A stretch of 64,000 nucleotides of DNA from NCBI RefSeq assembly GCF_000002995.4, contig NW_025062478.1, positions 12,024,001 through 12,088,000 on the forward strand, in the 5' to 3' direction. Of this stretch, positions 41,224-54,600 are shown piece by piece; positions within the stretch are counted from its first letter, which is position 1; each line of letters starts with the position of its first letter. The stretch is from Brugia malayi (lineage: Eukaryota; Nematoda; Chromadorea; Rhabditida; Onchocercidae). The notes under the pieces are model-generated. The model saw nothing but the letters and a program-made list of their open reading frames with translations, had not been told where the DNA came from and ran no database searches. The position numbers and the translations under genes are program-made.

Positions 41224-44200
41224 TTCTTTTTTTATCTTTTCTTATTATATTCATACTTTGGTAGATTTTTTTTTCAATATTTGATTTCTTCTTCAATAAT
41301 ATCTTATTTTTTTTTTTTTTTTTAGCAAAATAATTTTTTTGTTAAAAAATATTTGTTAAAAAATTTTTTCCTACTTTCCAGTTTATTATTTTTTATAATT
41401 TCAATTTGTTTCATTTGTTTAATCTTTGCATAATTTTGATTCTTCTAATTTTAATATATGCTTATCAACAATAAATTTACTTTTCAATTTGTTTACATTA
41501 TTTAATAGAACAACATGATTGATTAAATTTCATAAAATATACTTTCAAAAGTTTTATTTGTATTGGAGAAAAATGTCTCAAAATTTGATTGAAACCAATT
41601 TTACTCTTTTTTTTCTTTTCTTTTCTTTTCTTTCATCCAATTTTGATATTGAAATTGAATTGAAATTGAAAAATAAAAAAGAGTGAAGCAAAACTTTTTA
41701 ACAAATATCAAACCAATAGTTAAACAATTTAAATGTTTAGTGAAAAGCAAACGAAAACTGCTTGGAAAATTCTTTTTTTTTTTTTTTTGGGAAAAATTTC
41801 ATTAATCAGAAAAAGAACTAAAAGCCTTAGAAAAGAAAAGCATTATACTTTTTAAAATATTTGAAAGAGTAAAAAAAAAAAAAAAAGAAAAAGCTTAGCA
41901 TTTAGGTATATTTTTTGTTATACTTTTCTTCAACTAAGGAAAAGCAAAATTACTTTTCTAATTTTCCTAAAATGTATATTTGCCAGAAGCTTTCCAATAA
42001 ACCAAAAACCTTTTTTCCTCTTTTTTTCCTCTTTTTTTTTTTTTTTTTTTTCATTAGTATTATGACTATTTGAAAATTATTCCTATTTTAAAATCTTTTT
42101 ATTCTTTTCTCTGTCTCTTATAAATATCTTTAAATTAAATTGTGTTTAAATAATAAATTTATTTTATACTGTTTTATCATTGCAAGCATACAATTTTGAA
42201 AAATTTTTCTTCTGCTAATTATTATTGCTTAAAAATTTTTGAAATTTTTAAACGTTTATAAAAATTATTTTCATCATATCTACTTATTATAAGTTATGTC
42301 ATAGAGTAATTTAATTAATTGAATAGTGAAAATTTCAATGTGTTAATTTTAAATTCATTTGAGCAAGAAAAATTTACTTAATTAGAATTTCTTTTTTTTT
42401 TTTTTGATCCTTGAACTGATCATTTCATGGAGATAATTTATAATATTTTATGATAATATTAGTATTTTTTAGTTTTACCTGAAAATTTTTAATTATGATA
42501 GATGAGAAAATATTATTGAATTTAAATGCTAAATATTTACTTCGTTGTGATAAACATTTATTATCATTTCAGAATTTTTTTTTTTTTTTTAATGCGATTA
42601 TTTTGATAATTTCAATTTGACCATTGTGATAATTTAATAATTATTTTTAATAATCATAGCTTAAAATTATTATTTGAAATGTTTATAAATGAGAAAATTA
42701 TGGAAAAAATTTTATCTTTATACTGCAACTTAACAATTCTATTTCTTTAGTATTACTTTCTATAAGCAATCTATTTGACAAAATTTTTAAATAGCAAAAA
42801 TTTAAAATTGAAATAGAACTGCTATTTTTAGCATGTTTATAATATACGAATAAAATTTATTTCTACTAATTAACATATTTCTAAATTTTATATAATAAAA
42901 TCAACAAAATGAAATGTAACCTTTGTTGCATTATTATTGACATTTTTTTCATAAGAAAATTTTAAAAAAAAAAATGATAATAGCTTTACTTATAGTTATT
43001 TATTTTATTTTTATATTTTTTTTTTCTTAATAAATTGCTCATTAATAAATAATTCGTTTTCTTTTTCTCTAAAAAATTTTATAATTTTATAGTCTATGCA
43101 TTTTATTATCATCCAAAAATCAATATTCTCCGACAGAAATTCATTTATATTTTATGCATTTATTATTTATACATCGCTAATGTCATTGCTATCCTTTTAA
43201 ACACTTCTTTTTTACTAATTCAATAATATTTCTTATTGTAGTGGAAAGTTTTTTTTTTTTCTTTCGAAATTTTGGATATTATTTATTTATTTATTTATTT
43301 TTCATTTTGTTTACTTTAGGCAACCTCTAAAGAAGGTTTTATTGAAGCAGAAGGTTCTGGTTGTGTGGAATTTGAAGAGCAAGAAAAATGTCAAATTACT
43401 GATCTCGATCATACCGGTAAATATTTCATTTACTAATTTTTTTCTAGCAATTTACTGGACATTGTCCATTTTATTTATGGCAAATTTTTTTAATTCATTT
43501 TCTAACAAATCATTGAATATTAGTTTATTTATTAATGGTAAGCATTTTAACAATAATTTTTGCTAATAATTTACTAAATATTATCTATTTGCTTATAGTA
43601 AATGTTTTAATTCAAATTTTTTTAAACACTTTAATGGACGTTGTCCATTTATATTTATGATTTCAGATTATATTTTTAAATTCTACTAACATTTCTTTAT
43701 ATATATATGTGTCTTTTTGCCACAGTGTTATATTAAATAAATAGATTATACTTTATGAAATATATTTTATATTTAAAAAATATTTAAAAATTTAAAAAAA
43801 TTTAAAAAAAAATATATATATATTTCTACGCTACACATTTATTTATGCGCAAAATGCAGCGCATATGTCTGCTGAATTCATATGTGCTTATATATGATAT
43901 CAAACATTGAATATAAGACTAATTAATTATTAGTTTGAAAATAATTAATTATCGTTGTAATTATAATTATTCAAACTACAAATTTTCTATTTCATTTTCC
44001 TCATTAAGCATTTTTTTTTAACTCTATAAAACTTTTCTTTTTTTTATAATACTTTAAGAAAATGTTAAAATGCATGTTTGATTTGTTTTACTTTATTAGA
44101 AGAGTAACTCAGAAAAAAAATCTTTTTTTTTTTCAAAAATTTAAATTTTACTAACAAAAAAAAAAGTTTTGTTATTTTTTTGAAATATAATAAAACTAAA

Positions 44201-47200
44201 GATAATTTACGAGAAAAGATTAAAGTTTATTGAGATTTTAATGAAGTATGATAGAATGCAAAGACGAATGATTTTATTGTCATTCTCTCTTTCTTTAATT
44301 AGAAATGTACACTTCGAATCGAAATTTACATGTAAATTGCAGGATGCTAACATTTAAATAAGCTTATGGGACTCTAAAATCCATTGGGACTATTTTAAAA
44401 AAAAAAAAAAAAAAGCATATATGAACATCAATTCTTATTCACATAATTTATGCGGAATTTTGTTGGAGATAATTTGAAGATGAATTGCGCAGATTAACTT
44501 TGATAATTGCGCAATCGATTTTTTTGCATTTTGAATAGTTTCTAACAATATATTATGCTCTAGAAGAGAAAAATTAAATTTGAGAAGAAAGTTAAGTAAG
44601 TGTGAAGTGAAAGTTAGTTAAGTATATAGATGAAAAGTTAACTAAGTTTAGAGAGAAAGTTAAATAAGTCATAATGTTGATGAGAAAAAAAAAAAAAATG
44701 AATGAATGAATGAATGATCTTTTGAATGAATTCATATAAACTAGGAAAATTCAATTTTAGCCTTCAATTTTTTTTTTTTTTTTTTTTTTTTTGACAGAGA
44801 TTTGTACTTTCGATATTAGCATATATTAGGTAAAGTAGTAATACTTAAAGTAAATTACTAAGTTAACAATAAATGCAGCAAATTTATAGAAATTTGTAAA
44901 TTGTAAATAGTAAATACAGAATAGCAAATAATAAATATATGATAAAATTACATAAAACTAACCATTTAATTAATTATACTTAATTAGGCATGAAATAAGT
45001 TCTACTATTATTAGTAATTTTAATCATACTGATAATTTTTTTTTTTTTTTTTTAAGTTTTATTAAAATTACTTTAAAATACAGTTGAGGCAATAAGATTC
45101 CTTTTATCATCGATGATAAAATTATGATTTTATCATCGATGGATTAGAATATCAATCATTTCAATAACAAAGTTTTTTTTAACTTAATAACCATTTCCTA
45201 TATTTCATTTCATTTTTTTTTTTTTTTTTTTTTCATCTTTATTTCTTAATTTAGAAGCATTTTTGAAATATTGATAAGTAAGTAAGCTATCTTATTACTC
45301 TTTTTTAAAAACCCTTTGGCTTTTCACATCATTCTCCCTCTCTCTCTCTCCCTCTCTGTCCCTCCCTCTCTCTCTCCCTACCAAATATTTGTTTCCCTTT
45401 TTCCCGTGGGAATTTTATAACAAAAAGAAAAAAAAGTTTTTTTTTTTTTTTGCAAGAAAGCAATAGAAGAAGTAAACAGAAAATTGATGTTGATTCAAAT
45501 CAAAAAAAAAAATTTGTTTTTTTTTTTTTTTCTTTCTGTGAATTCTTCTATTTCCTTTTTTTTGAATTTCTTCTTCCATCCTTATTAACTTTTACTTATT
45601 AACTTTTACTTCGTACTTTTTAACTTTCATATTTTATCTTTTCTTTCATTCACTAAAATTATTTATTTCTTTTGAGTTTATTTCTTTTTTCTTTTCTTCA
45701 TTCTGTAATTTTAATTTATTATTGTTTATTTTTTTTTTCTTTTACTTATAAATGAATTTCATGGCAAAATTTTTGATCAAACTTAACATTTAATGAATTT
45801 TTTTTTGTTAAAATGTTTAATTAATTGTTGTATTAACAATGTATTATTAATTTATTCATATTTTACACTGATTGAAAGTAACATTGATAAGTGATAATAT
45901 TGATAATTTTAATAATACTTAAGCTTTTAAATGGAAATAATTGATTCTGTAGATGATTATGTATTTTTAATTAATAAACAACAACTATTGTATATCGCTA
46001 CTTTGGAATCTAACTTAATCATTAAATGATAATGTGATAAATGATAAATGATAATAGACTAATCACTGATATAACGTTTTATCACATGAATTAAGTTTTA
46101 TGAATGGGATTTTTGCTAATTGAAAGGGAAAATAAGTTGTTTTTTTTTTTTTTCAATTATAAAACTTTTACGATCATTATAAATCATTTTAATGAGTGCA
46201 TATTTTGAAATTTTATGTTTAACAAAAGTAATTTAAAATTTTCTCAATTATAATTCAACAACATAAAATAGTATTATTTAAGAGTGTTATTAAATTTTTA
46301 AAATTGTTATTGGTTCTTTTATTAAAATGCAAAAGCAATTAGTTGAAATTTAACAAAAAATTTTTCTTTCATTCAACATTAGTAATGTTTAAAATTTAAA
46401 ATTATTAATTACATATTAATTGATTTCTTCTTTGAAATGCTATAACTTTTGAAATATATCAAAATTAGTTCAAGGTTAATCCTTTTTTTTTCATAAATAT
46501 ATGTAAAATTAATTTTATTGTTGTAACTTTACTCTTTTTTTTTTTTTGATTTTAATTTTTTTTTTTTTAATTTTTTTGAAATTCATTAATAATTGAATAA
46601 ATTTGGTTAGAAATATTCGATGACAAAATACTGTCATCGAATTTATTTTCTGCTAATTATAGCTAAGATTATTTTCCTTTTTTTTTTTTCTTTCACTTCT
46701 TTATATAATTAATGATCGATAAGAAATTTTCTTATACTTTTTATTCTTTTTTTTTTTCATACTTGTCTAGTCCATATACTTGGCTGGTTTTTGTTCCTAG
46801 GCCAATATACTTGTCTAATTTCTTCTAGTCCATATATGCTTACTTCTTATAATCTATGTACTTATCATTTCAAAATATAAAAAAAATAAATTATAGACAT
46901 TTTATACAAATGAAATAATTATTATTTTCCTGTTAGCATCAAATCTTTTTTCCATTCATTATAAAATTACAAAATTTTTTGACTTCAACAAAACAAAAAT
47001 ATTTAAAATTCAATTTAACATTTGTAAAAATTCTTATTTTAATTAATTAATTCTCACAAAACTTAATTTTTTTTTTTTTTTTTTTTTTTGATTTAATTAA
47101 TTCTTTCTTATATTTTTCGCTAACATTCAATATTTTTTGCTCTTTTTTTTTTCTTTTTCAGAAAATTTCAAACATTTTTTGAAAAACAAAATTCTTTTGA

Positions 47201-49245
47201 AGAAAATGAAATTAAAAAACCATAAAAAGTTATTCAATGAATTAAAAAAAAAAATAAAAAAAAATTTTAAAAAAGACCATTTTTACAATAATTAATATTT
47301 TTGCCTTCATTTAAGCTAAATATTTGCTAATATAAAAATATATGGAAAATGCTTAAAACGCATTATATTATCATTTCTTTTAGTTATAAAAAAAAAAAAA
47401 AACAACGATTGCATTTTATGTTAAAAAGAAAGTAAAAGTAAGAAATGGCCTAAATTCCCAATTGGTTTTGGTTATATTTTTAAAATGTTAATTTCATCTA
47501 AAATTTTAAATATTTCAATGATATATGAAAAAAAAAAAGAAAAGAAATGTCAATCGATCATCAATTGTTGAAATAAAACATATAGAAATGACGTGTTAGA
47601 CAGATAAAATATTTTTTTAAAAAAAAAAAAAAAGCAGTCAATGACAAGTGCGCTCTTCTTTTAAGTGCTAAATGCGCTTCAGTGTCGTACCAGTCTCCGC
47701 CTCATTAAAATATATATATTTTTTTTCTTATATTTTTAGATATTATCGAACATTGATCGTAAAAAGCGATTTGTTTGCAAAAAAAAAAAAAAAAAAAAAA
47801 GAACAACAAAGAAAGAAAGGAAAAAATTATGCAAAATAAATTTTGATTATCGATTTTCTTTGTTTTTTTTTTTTTAAAAAAGATGAAATATATAAATGAA
47901 AATTTGTTTATAAACAATTAAATATTAGATAATTAGGTAATTAAAATAAAAATGAAACTTTTATAAAAAAGTTAGATAGTTTTAAGGGAAAAATTTTTGG
48001 TTGAATTTAATAACAAACAACGAGCATTTAAATATTTAATAATTGAATTGCTAATGCTATAATTGAATTTAGTATTAGGAATTAAAGATATTAATTTAAT
48101 GATTATTTTAGATAATTTAAAATTATTTTCATCAATGAAGTATAATCTATTAATAATATTAATTAACATACATTGTATTAAGAATGAGTGTATATTAAAT
48201 TATGTCATTTTTGATGTCACAAAATGATGAATTCAACTCGGAAAAAAAAAAAAAAAATTGAAGTATACAATTTTAACAGAGTTATGTGTTTATACTTTTA
48301 GCAAGGTATCATTTTAAATTAAATTACTTGAATTAAATTATTACTTAAACTTAAATCAAAGTTTAACCTCAAAATTTACCTCAAAATCGATGCGTTATTT
48401 TGTTGTTACTTGAAATTCTGAATATTTCGAAAAATAAAAAATCCATTTTTTAAAAAAAAAAGAAAAATAAACTTTCAATCACAGAAAAAGCATGAAAATA
48501 ATATTGCAAAAAAAGAAAAAAAAAAATTTCAAAAATTCCAAAATATTTTATTATGTGTTTTTTAAAATGAAATTTTATTACTAAAAAATAAAAAATATGA
48601 AAATCACAATTTCAAATTAATTATATTCTCCCTAAAATTTGAAGTAATTAGCGCTTTAATCAATAAACTGTTAAATTAGATCGATTAAACTGAGAAGAAA
48701 TGTAGGCTAATTGCAACAAATATCTGTTCGAGATGAGTTATCTTCCTAATCCTCTTTCAATAATTTTAATGAGCCTTGGGGACAATTACTTGACTTGTCT
48801 CTTTTTTTTTTTTTTTTTTTTTTTTTGCACTTCTCCTCATATTCAGATATTTCTCTTTTCATTACTAATCAACCTGAAATTATTTCTACACATAATATCG
48901 CATTTCATTCTTTTAAACAGCTTTTGAATTTATTTTTCATTTTTTAAAGTTTTACTCTAATCTTATCTAAAATCAATTTTTGTAATATATTTTGTTGATA
49001 AGATTATTTAAAGTTTATAATCATGTCAATCTGATAACTTAATCAGTGTTATCACAGTATTTTAATCAATAAATTTTATCATTTAAAATGTTGTGATAAT
49101 TATTCTAATTAAATTTGTCTTCTATTAATAAATTATACCCGTAGTATTTGAAAAAATATAAGAGATAATAATAGAAAGAGCTAAATAATTTGCTGTGATT
49201 ATTGCATAAACAATTATTTATCTGAGAGATTTGAACGAATAAAAT

Positions 49246-49282
<37 letters not shown>

Positions 49283-49916
49283 AAGAAAGAAAGAAAGAAA
49301 GAAAGAAGAAAAGGTTAATTAAATGAAAACAATGAGTGAAAGCATTTATCGCAAAGCTACTTTTCATTAAATAAAAATTTCTTATATTTTTAGTATAAAA
49401 AAAATTTTTTTCTCAAAAAAAAAAAAAAAAAAAAAAGATTACAAATTTTTATTTAACATATAAAATTCTAAAATGTTTAATTTTTAGCAATTTTTTTTTT
49501 TAAAAAAAATTTAAAAGTTTTAGAAATATTTTTAGAAGAACGAAAAAGCTAATTTAGCTAAATTAGCTAACAGATAACAAAATTATATGTAACTTTTATC
49601 CTTTTTGTTCCTTTTGTCTAATGTAAATATCAATTTTGTATATTCTCGAAGACATTATAATTAGGAAATCATCGAGAAATTTGTTCCTTTTTTTTTTTTT
49701 TTTTTTTTGTCGCGTGATGAATTACTTTCTTAGTAACCTTTTAAAGTAACTAACTATTTGTATTAATGAATCATAAGAAAATTAATAAAATCATCAATGC
49801 TATAGACTTGTCAACAATAATCATTTTGAAGTGTCACAAATGTCACCAATTGTCCACTTCTATCATTTTCTCCGCAAAATTAACATTTACATGTATTAAA
49901 GCATATTTTATTATAA

Positions 49917-49966
<50 letters not shown>

Positions 49967-51082
49967 TAGGTTGTCTATTTTCTTTTAGCAAATGTTATTT
50001 AGTAAAAAATGTAATTTTCTTTTTTTTTTTTTTTTTGGATCTGAATTTGAATTTGAAAATTTGTTGTTTTATTTTAGCAACAAAATGAATATTACAACAG
50101 TTCAAATATTTGTGCATCCATCTCAAATTATGCTAAAATCTTAGTAAAATCAAAATTTCTTAGAAAAATTGGCAATTTTAAATTAATGCTATGATAATTT
50201 AATTGTTTTAACTATATAATAATAATTTTAACTATTTCATTTTTAAACATTTCACTGTGTTTCATTTGAAATTAGTTATTTCTCAATGTTTAAAAATAAT
50301 TTTTGCTATTCTTTTTTTTTAAAAAAAAATTATTAGTCCCTTTTATCCAAATTATATTTTCTATTCTGATAATTTTTCTAATTTTAAAATTCTTTTTTAA
50401 TTTCTATTTTTAAGTACTTTTAATGTTAACTTTTATTTTTTTCAAATTTTGCATAGAACAAAATTATACATATGTTTCAATTGTTTCTTTTTCTTTTTTT
50501 TTTTCCTTTTACTAAATTTAATAAAAATTTCTTTTTACTAAAAAAAAAAACAAATTTTACTAAATGTATATTTAATTCATTTCTTTCTTTTAAATATATA
50601 TCATTTAATTTTTGAACTATAAATAATAAAATGCATTTACAAGAATAAATTTATCAATATCGCTATCTCTTTGTTTTTCTTTCTTTCGGATAAGTATTAC
50701 TTAATAATAGATAATTGTGGAGCTCTAGATTTGTTGAAATAATTTGCAAAATCAAAAAGGAAAATGACCAAACGATGGAGGACAAAAAATCGTTTAAATA
50801 ATGGAAGTAAACAATTACGTTTATCAAAACGAACGACAACAATTGCACCACCAATTAAATGTTTATTTGACTGGCATTCCACTAAATGTCAAATTGTTCA
50901 TCACAAACGACCGTTATTTGCGCCTAATTTAGCATCTGGTTCAGCTAATTAATTAATTAATTTTTTTTATTACTTTTAGAAGATCAATTTCAAATTAATG
51001 AGAAAGTTGAGAGAGAAAAAAAAAATAAATTTTTTTAGATTTAAAAAATAAAATTTGTATTCTTCTGATTGATAATTGATTG

Positions 51083-51113
<31 letters not shown>

Positions 51114-51620
51114 GAAGTGAAATTTTTCATTACTTAAAATGTATCTTATCAAATAAATTATTTGTTAATATTTTAATTTATCATATATACTAGTTAAAAT
51201 TACAATATATTATGTATAATATTGAAAGATATAAATCAAAGAAAAAAAAATGGATCAGATCAATTAGAATATTTTAAAAGTATTTTTTAAAAAAAATGGT
51301 TATTAAAAGGAAAAATTAAAATATTAAAATTTAAAATTATAACTTTAAATGATAGCTGATGTTTTAGAGAAGAGAAATTTTTTTCATTAAAAAAAAAAAG
51401 GAAAGGTGAATTTTAAATTGAATTAATTGTTCAAATAAAATTTTTGCTAATATAACGGTTTGTGATTTTTACCAAATTAGCAAATGGGAAAGAATAAAGA
51501 TTTATTCAAATGTATATTTAAGCAAAGAGTGAAATAGATTACATTTATTTATTCTCTTATTTTATTTCTTTTTCTATTCAAATAATAATTGAACAAATTA
51601 TTAAATAAATTATGTAGAAG

Positions 51621-51655
<35 letters not shown>

Positions 51656-54600
51656 AAGAAAACGGATTAGAAATTTTAAAATAATAGTAAATTTTAATTT
51701 TAAATTGAGAAAAATTTTTTTTGAAATTTATATATTTAAAAGAAAAATTCAACTAATTTTTTATCATTAATTATATTCAAGTTTATATTAATTTAATTTT
51801 TCAAATTTAATTATAAAATATGTTTATTTATAGTTTTATTTGTTTTTATAGGTTTCATTACACCAATTCTGCCAACATCACGAATAACTGGAGGAAGTGA
51901 TAAATCAAAATTATCAACGAAAGCACTGATAACAACAACTGAAACAACATTAACTACAACGAGAGCTAAACCAATTACTTCAGCTAGCACTGAAATATCA
52001 CAATTGGGACAATTTGAGAATTTGGCTCAGGAACAACAACATCAACCAACAACAACAACAACAACAACAACAATAAACGGTGAGTTCACTCAACGTACTC
52101 ACACGTTTCTTTCCACCAACCTTATCACCGTTATCACTATCACAACAACAACAACAGCTACTACTATCACCACTATCACTACTACTACTACTAATAATAT
52201 AGCACATATCAGCACAATTAATACAACCACATTAACCACTATCACTTCAACTTTTAGCTTCTCTCGAAATTATGATAATAATTATGATATATTCACTATT
52301 CCTAAGATAAATAGTAATGGTAACACGCTGCTACCAGCATTGTTTCGTGCTGATAACGATGATAATGATGATAATGATGATCGTTTTGCATTCTTTTGGC
52401 CAACCGTTTCATCATTTCGAACACAAACTGCAATTATTTCTTCACCTGAAATAAAAAACCTGGAAACATCAGTTCTGGTACCAATCCAAATAATTCCCAC
52501 AAACATTTTTCATCGCAATGATATTACAACAAAAAAGCCTTTTCCAAATTTCACAATGCAAAAAGATGCAAAAAGACTAAATGAGACGAAAGATGAGAAA
52601 TTTATCACTGCTACATCATCTATGAACGATTATCTTTTATCATCAATAATTCGGAATAATATAAGTCAGCAAAAATATGATAGTAACCACTCTGATAATT
52701 ATGCTAGATATTATTATCATCCGTATGATATATCAAAGTATAATAATTATAATTATCCAAATGACATGCATAAACACTATGCTTTTTCTAATAGCAATCA
52801 TACTTATCTGCAATATTTTAATAACAATTCGGAATGTTATAATCATTCTAAAAACAATGCTAATTATTCGAAGTGTCGTTATGCTACTACAACGAGTAAT
52901 TTTTCTGCACCATTATCATTACTACCTTCTACTACACCATTATCACTAATACCTTCTACTACACCATTATCACTAATACCTTCTACTACACCATTATCAC
53001 TAATACCTTCTACTACACCATTATCACTAATACCTTCTACTACACCGTTATCACTAATACCTTCTACTACACCATTATCATTACTACCTTCTACTACACC
53101 ATTATCATTACTACCTTCCACTACACCATTATCACTAATACCTTCTACTACACCATTATCATTACTACCTTCTGCTGCACCATTATCACCTTTCTCACCC
53201 AATACAAACACTAAATTTATGCAAATTTCTAGTGCTGTTTCACAGCAACCTAATCGAAATTATTTTGAAGATTTGTGGAGCGATATTGCTGCACCACCAG
53301 CTCTTATCATAGATAACGGTGAGAATGTATCACGAAGCAAAACAACAACGACAATATCTCCTACTATAACAAATACTATTAATAGTAATCTACCAATTAA
53401 ACCACTAAACTTTATCACTATAGATGCAAAACAATCGACATCTCATCAGGCTGTATCAGTAAATGATATGATAACATCTCGAAATGATAAAATTTTAATA
53501 TCAGTAACGCCAAAAATAACATCTCTTTTGCTGAATGCTTCAACTAAATCGTCATTAGTAAATGACAATGCAGAAGAGAGAAAGAAAGAAATAAAAGTGC
53601 CTGAAGCTAAGAATTTGGGTAAGTTTAAATAGTAGAAAGTAATGCGCTTTTTTAAATTCTAACAAGCTATAGAATTTCTTCTTCCTTTCTTCCCTAAAAA
53701 ACCTCTTTTTTCTTTTTTTTTTTTTTTAAATTGAAATTTTTATTTTCAACTGTCAATTTTAAAGTTTATTTTTCTTTTCTTTGCTTCAGCATGACTGCAA
53801 TGTTTTATTCAAATTTCTAGTTTTTTAATTATTTAGTAATTAATTTGTTTATCTTTTTTTCTCTTTTTTTTTCATTCTATCCTATTTATTTATTTTCTTT
53901 TTTTTTGGGGCACATTTGAATTGCAACAATAAAAATTAGTAGTCAAATGTGAAAACATATTTGAGAGTTATAAATTTGTTGCTTAAAATTATTATTGAAT
54001 AATTTATCGTAATCAAATAAGTTATGATTAAATGAAATAGAAAAAAAAAAAAAACCCTTCAGACCTTATTGTTTGTGAAATTGTTAGTTTGTTTACCAAT
54101 AATTTTTTAATTAAATTTTAATTTATAGAAGATAAAAAAAATTACAGGTAACATTGAGCAACAATATAAATCACAACGATTGCTTACCGTACCAACCTTA
54201 TCATCATCATTATCATCATTATCATCGTTATCATCATCAGCTACTACTACTACTACTACGACTGTTAAGCATCGTATTCGTACAACATTGGTGAGCCATA
54301 CTATTTATGCAGTTAGACCAACTACTCCAATGGGTGAACTTATCACTGATACAGCTAAGGTTTGTTATTTGATTAGCTTATCTCTTATCACTTCATTTTA
54401 CTTATCACTAAATTCATTATATATATTGTTAATTAATAAAATTGAAAAAATGATTAGGAAAGTAAGTGAAAATTTTTAAAAATAACAAATGAAGAATGAC
54501 AAGTAACTAAAATATTGTGTTACATTTTTTTCTTAAATTAATTTTTCTTTTTTTTTTGCAAATTTATATTTTAAATTTTGAAATCATATCTAAAATAAAA

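Larger units (their letters stand above)
38282..43319. other. neurexin intron 27, 5.0 kb
   Basis: A/T-rich, with the 32-bp minisatellite, a C-rich block, a direct duplication and TGCATGA repeats annotated separately. No exon is seen. Confidence 0.7.
43417..51851. other. neurexin intron 28, 8.4 kb
   Basis: A/T-rich intron before the stalk exon. Holds inverted repeats near 43.45-43.65 kb, a perfect palindrome at 45102, GA/AT microsatellites, a mixed-composition islet at about 47636-47705 and the candidate alternative first exon at 50764. Confidence 0.7.

Noticed and set aside
44285..44350. CTTCGAATC segment resembling a tRNA T-arm
   Set aside because: No acceptor stem, D-arm or anticodon arm could be fitted around it.
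50663..50882. Two minus-strand frames of about 60 codons
   Set aside because: They lie opposite the more plausible + strand frame at 50764, have hydrophobic low-information content and no splice context.
52879..53211. Minus-strand 110-codon frame with Asp-Asn-Gly-Val-Val-Glu-Gly repeats
   Set aside because: Antisense of the in-frame coding minisatellite of neurexin exon 29.
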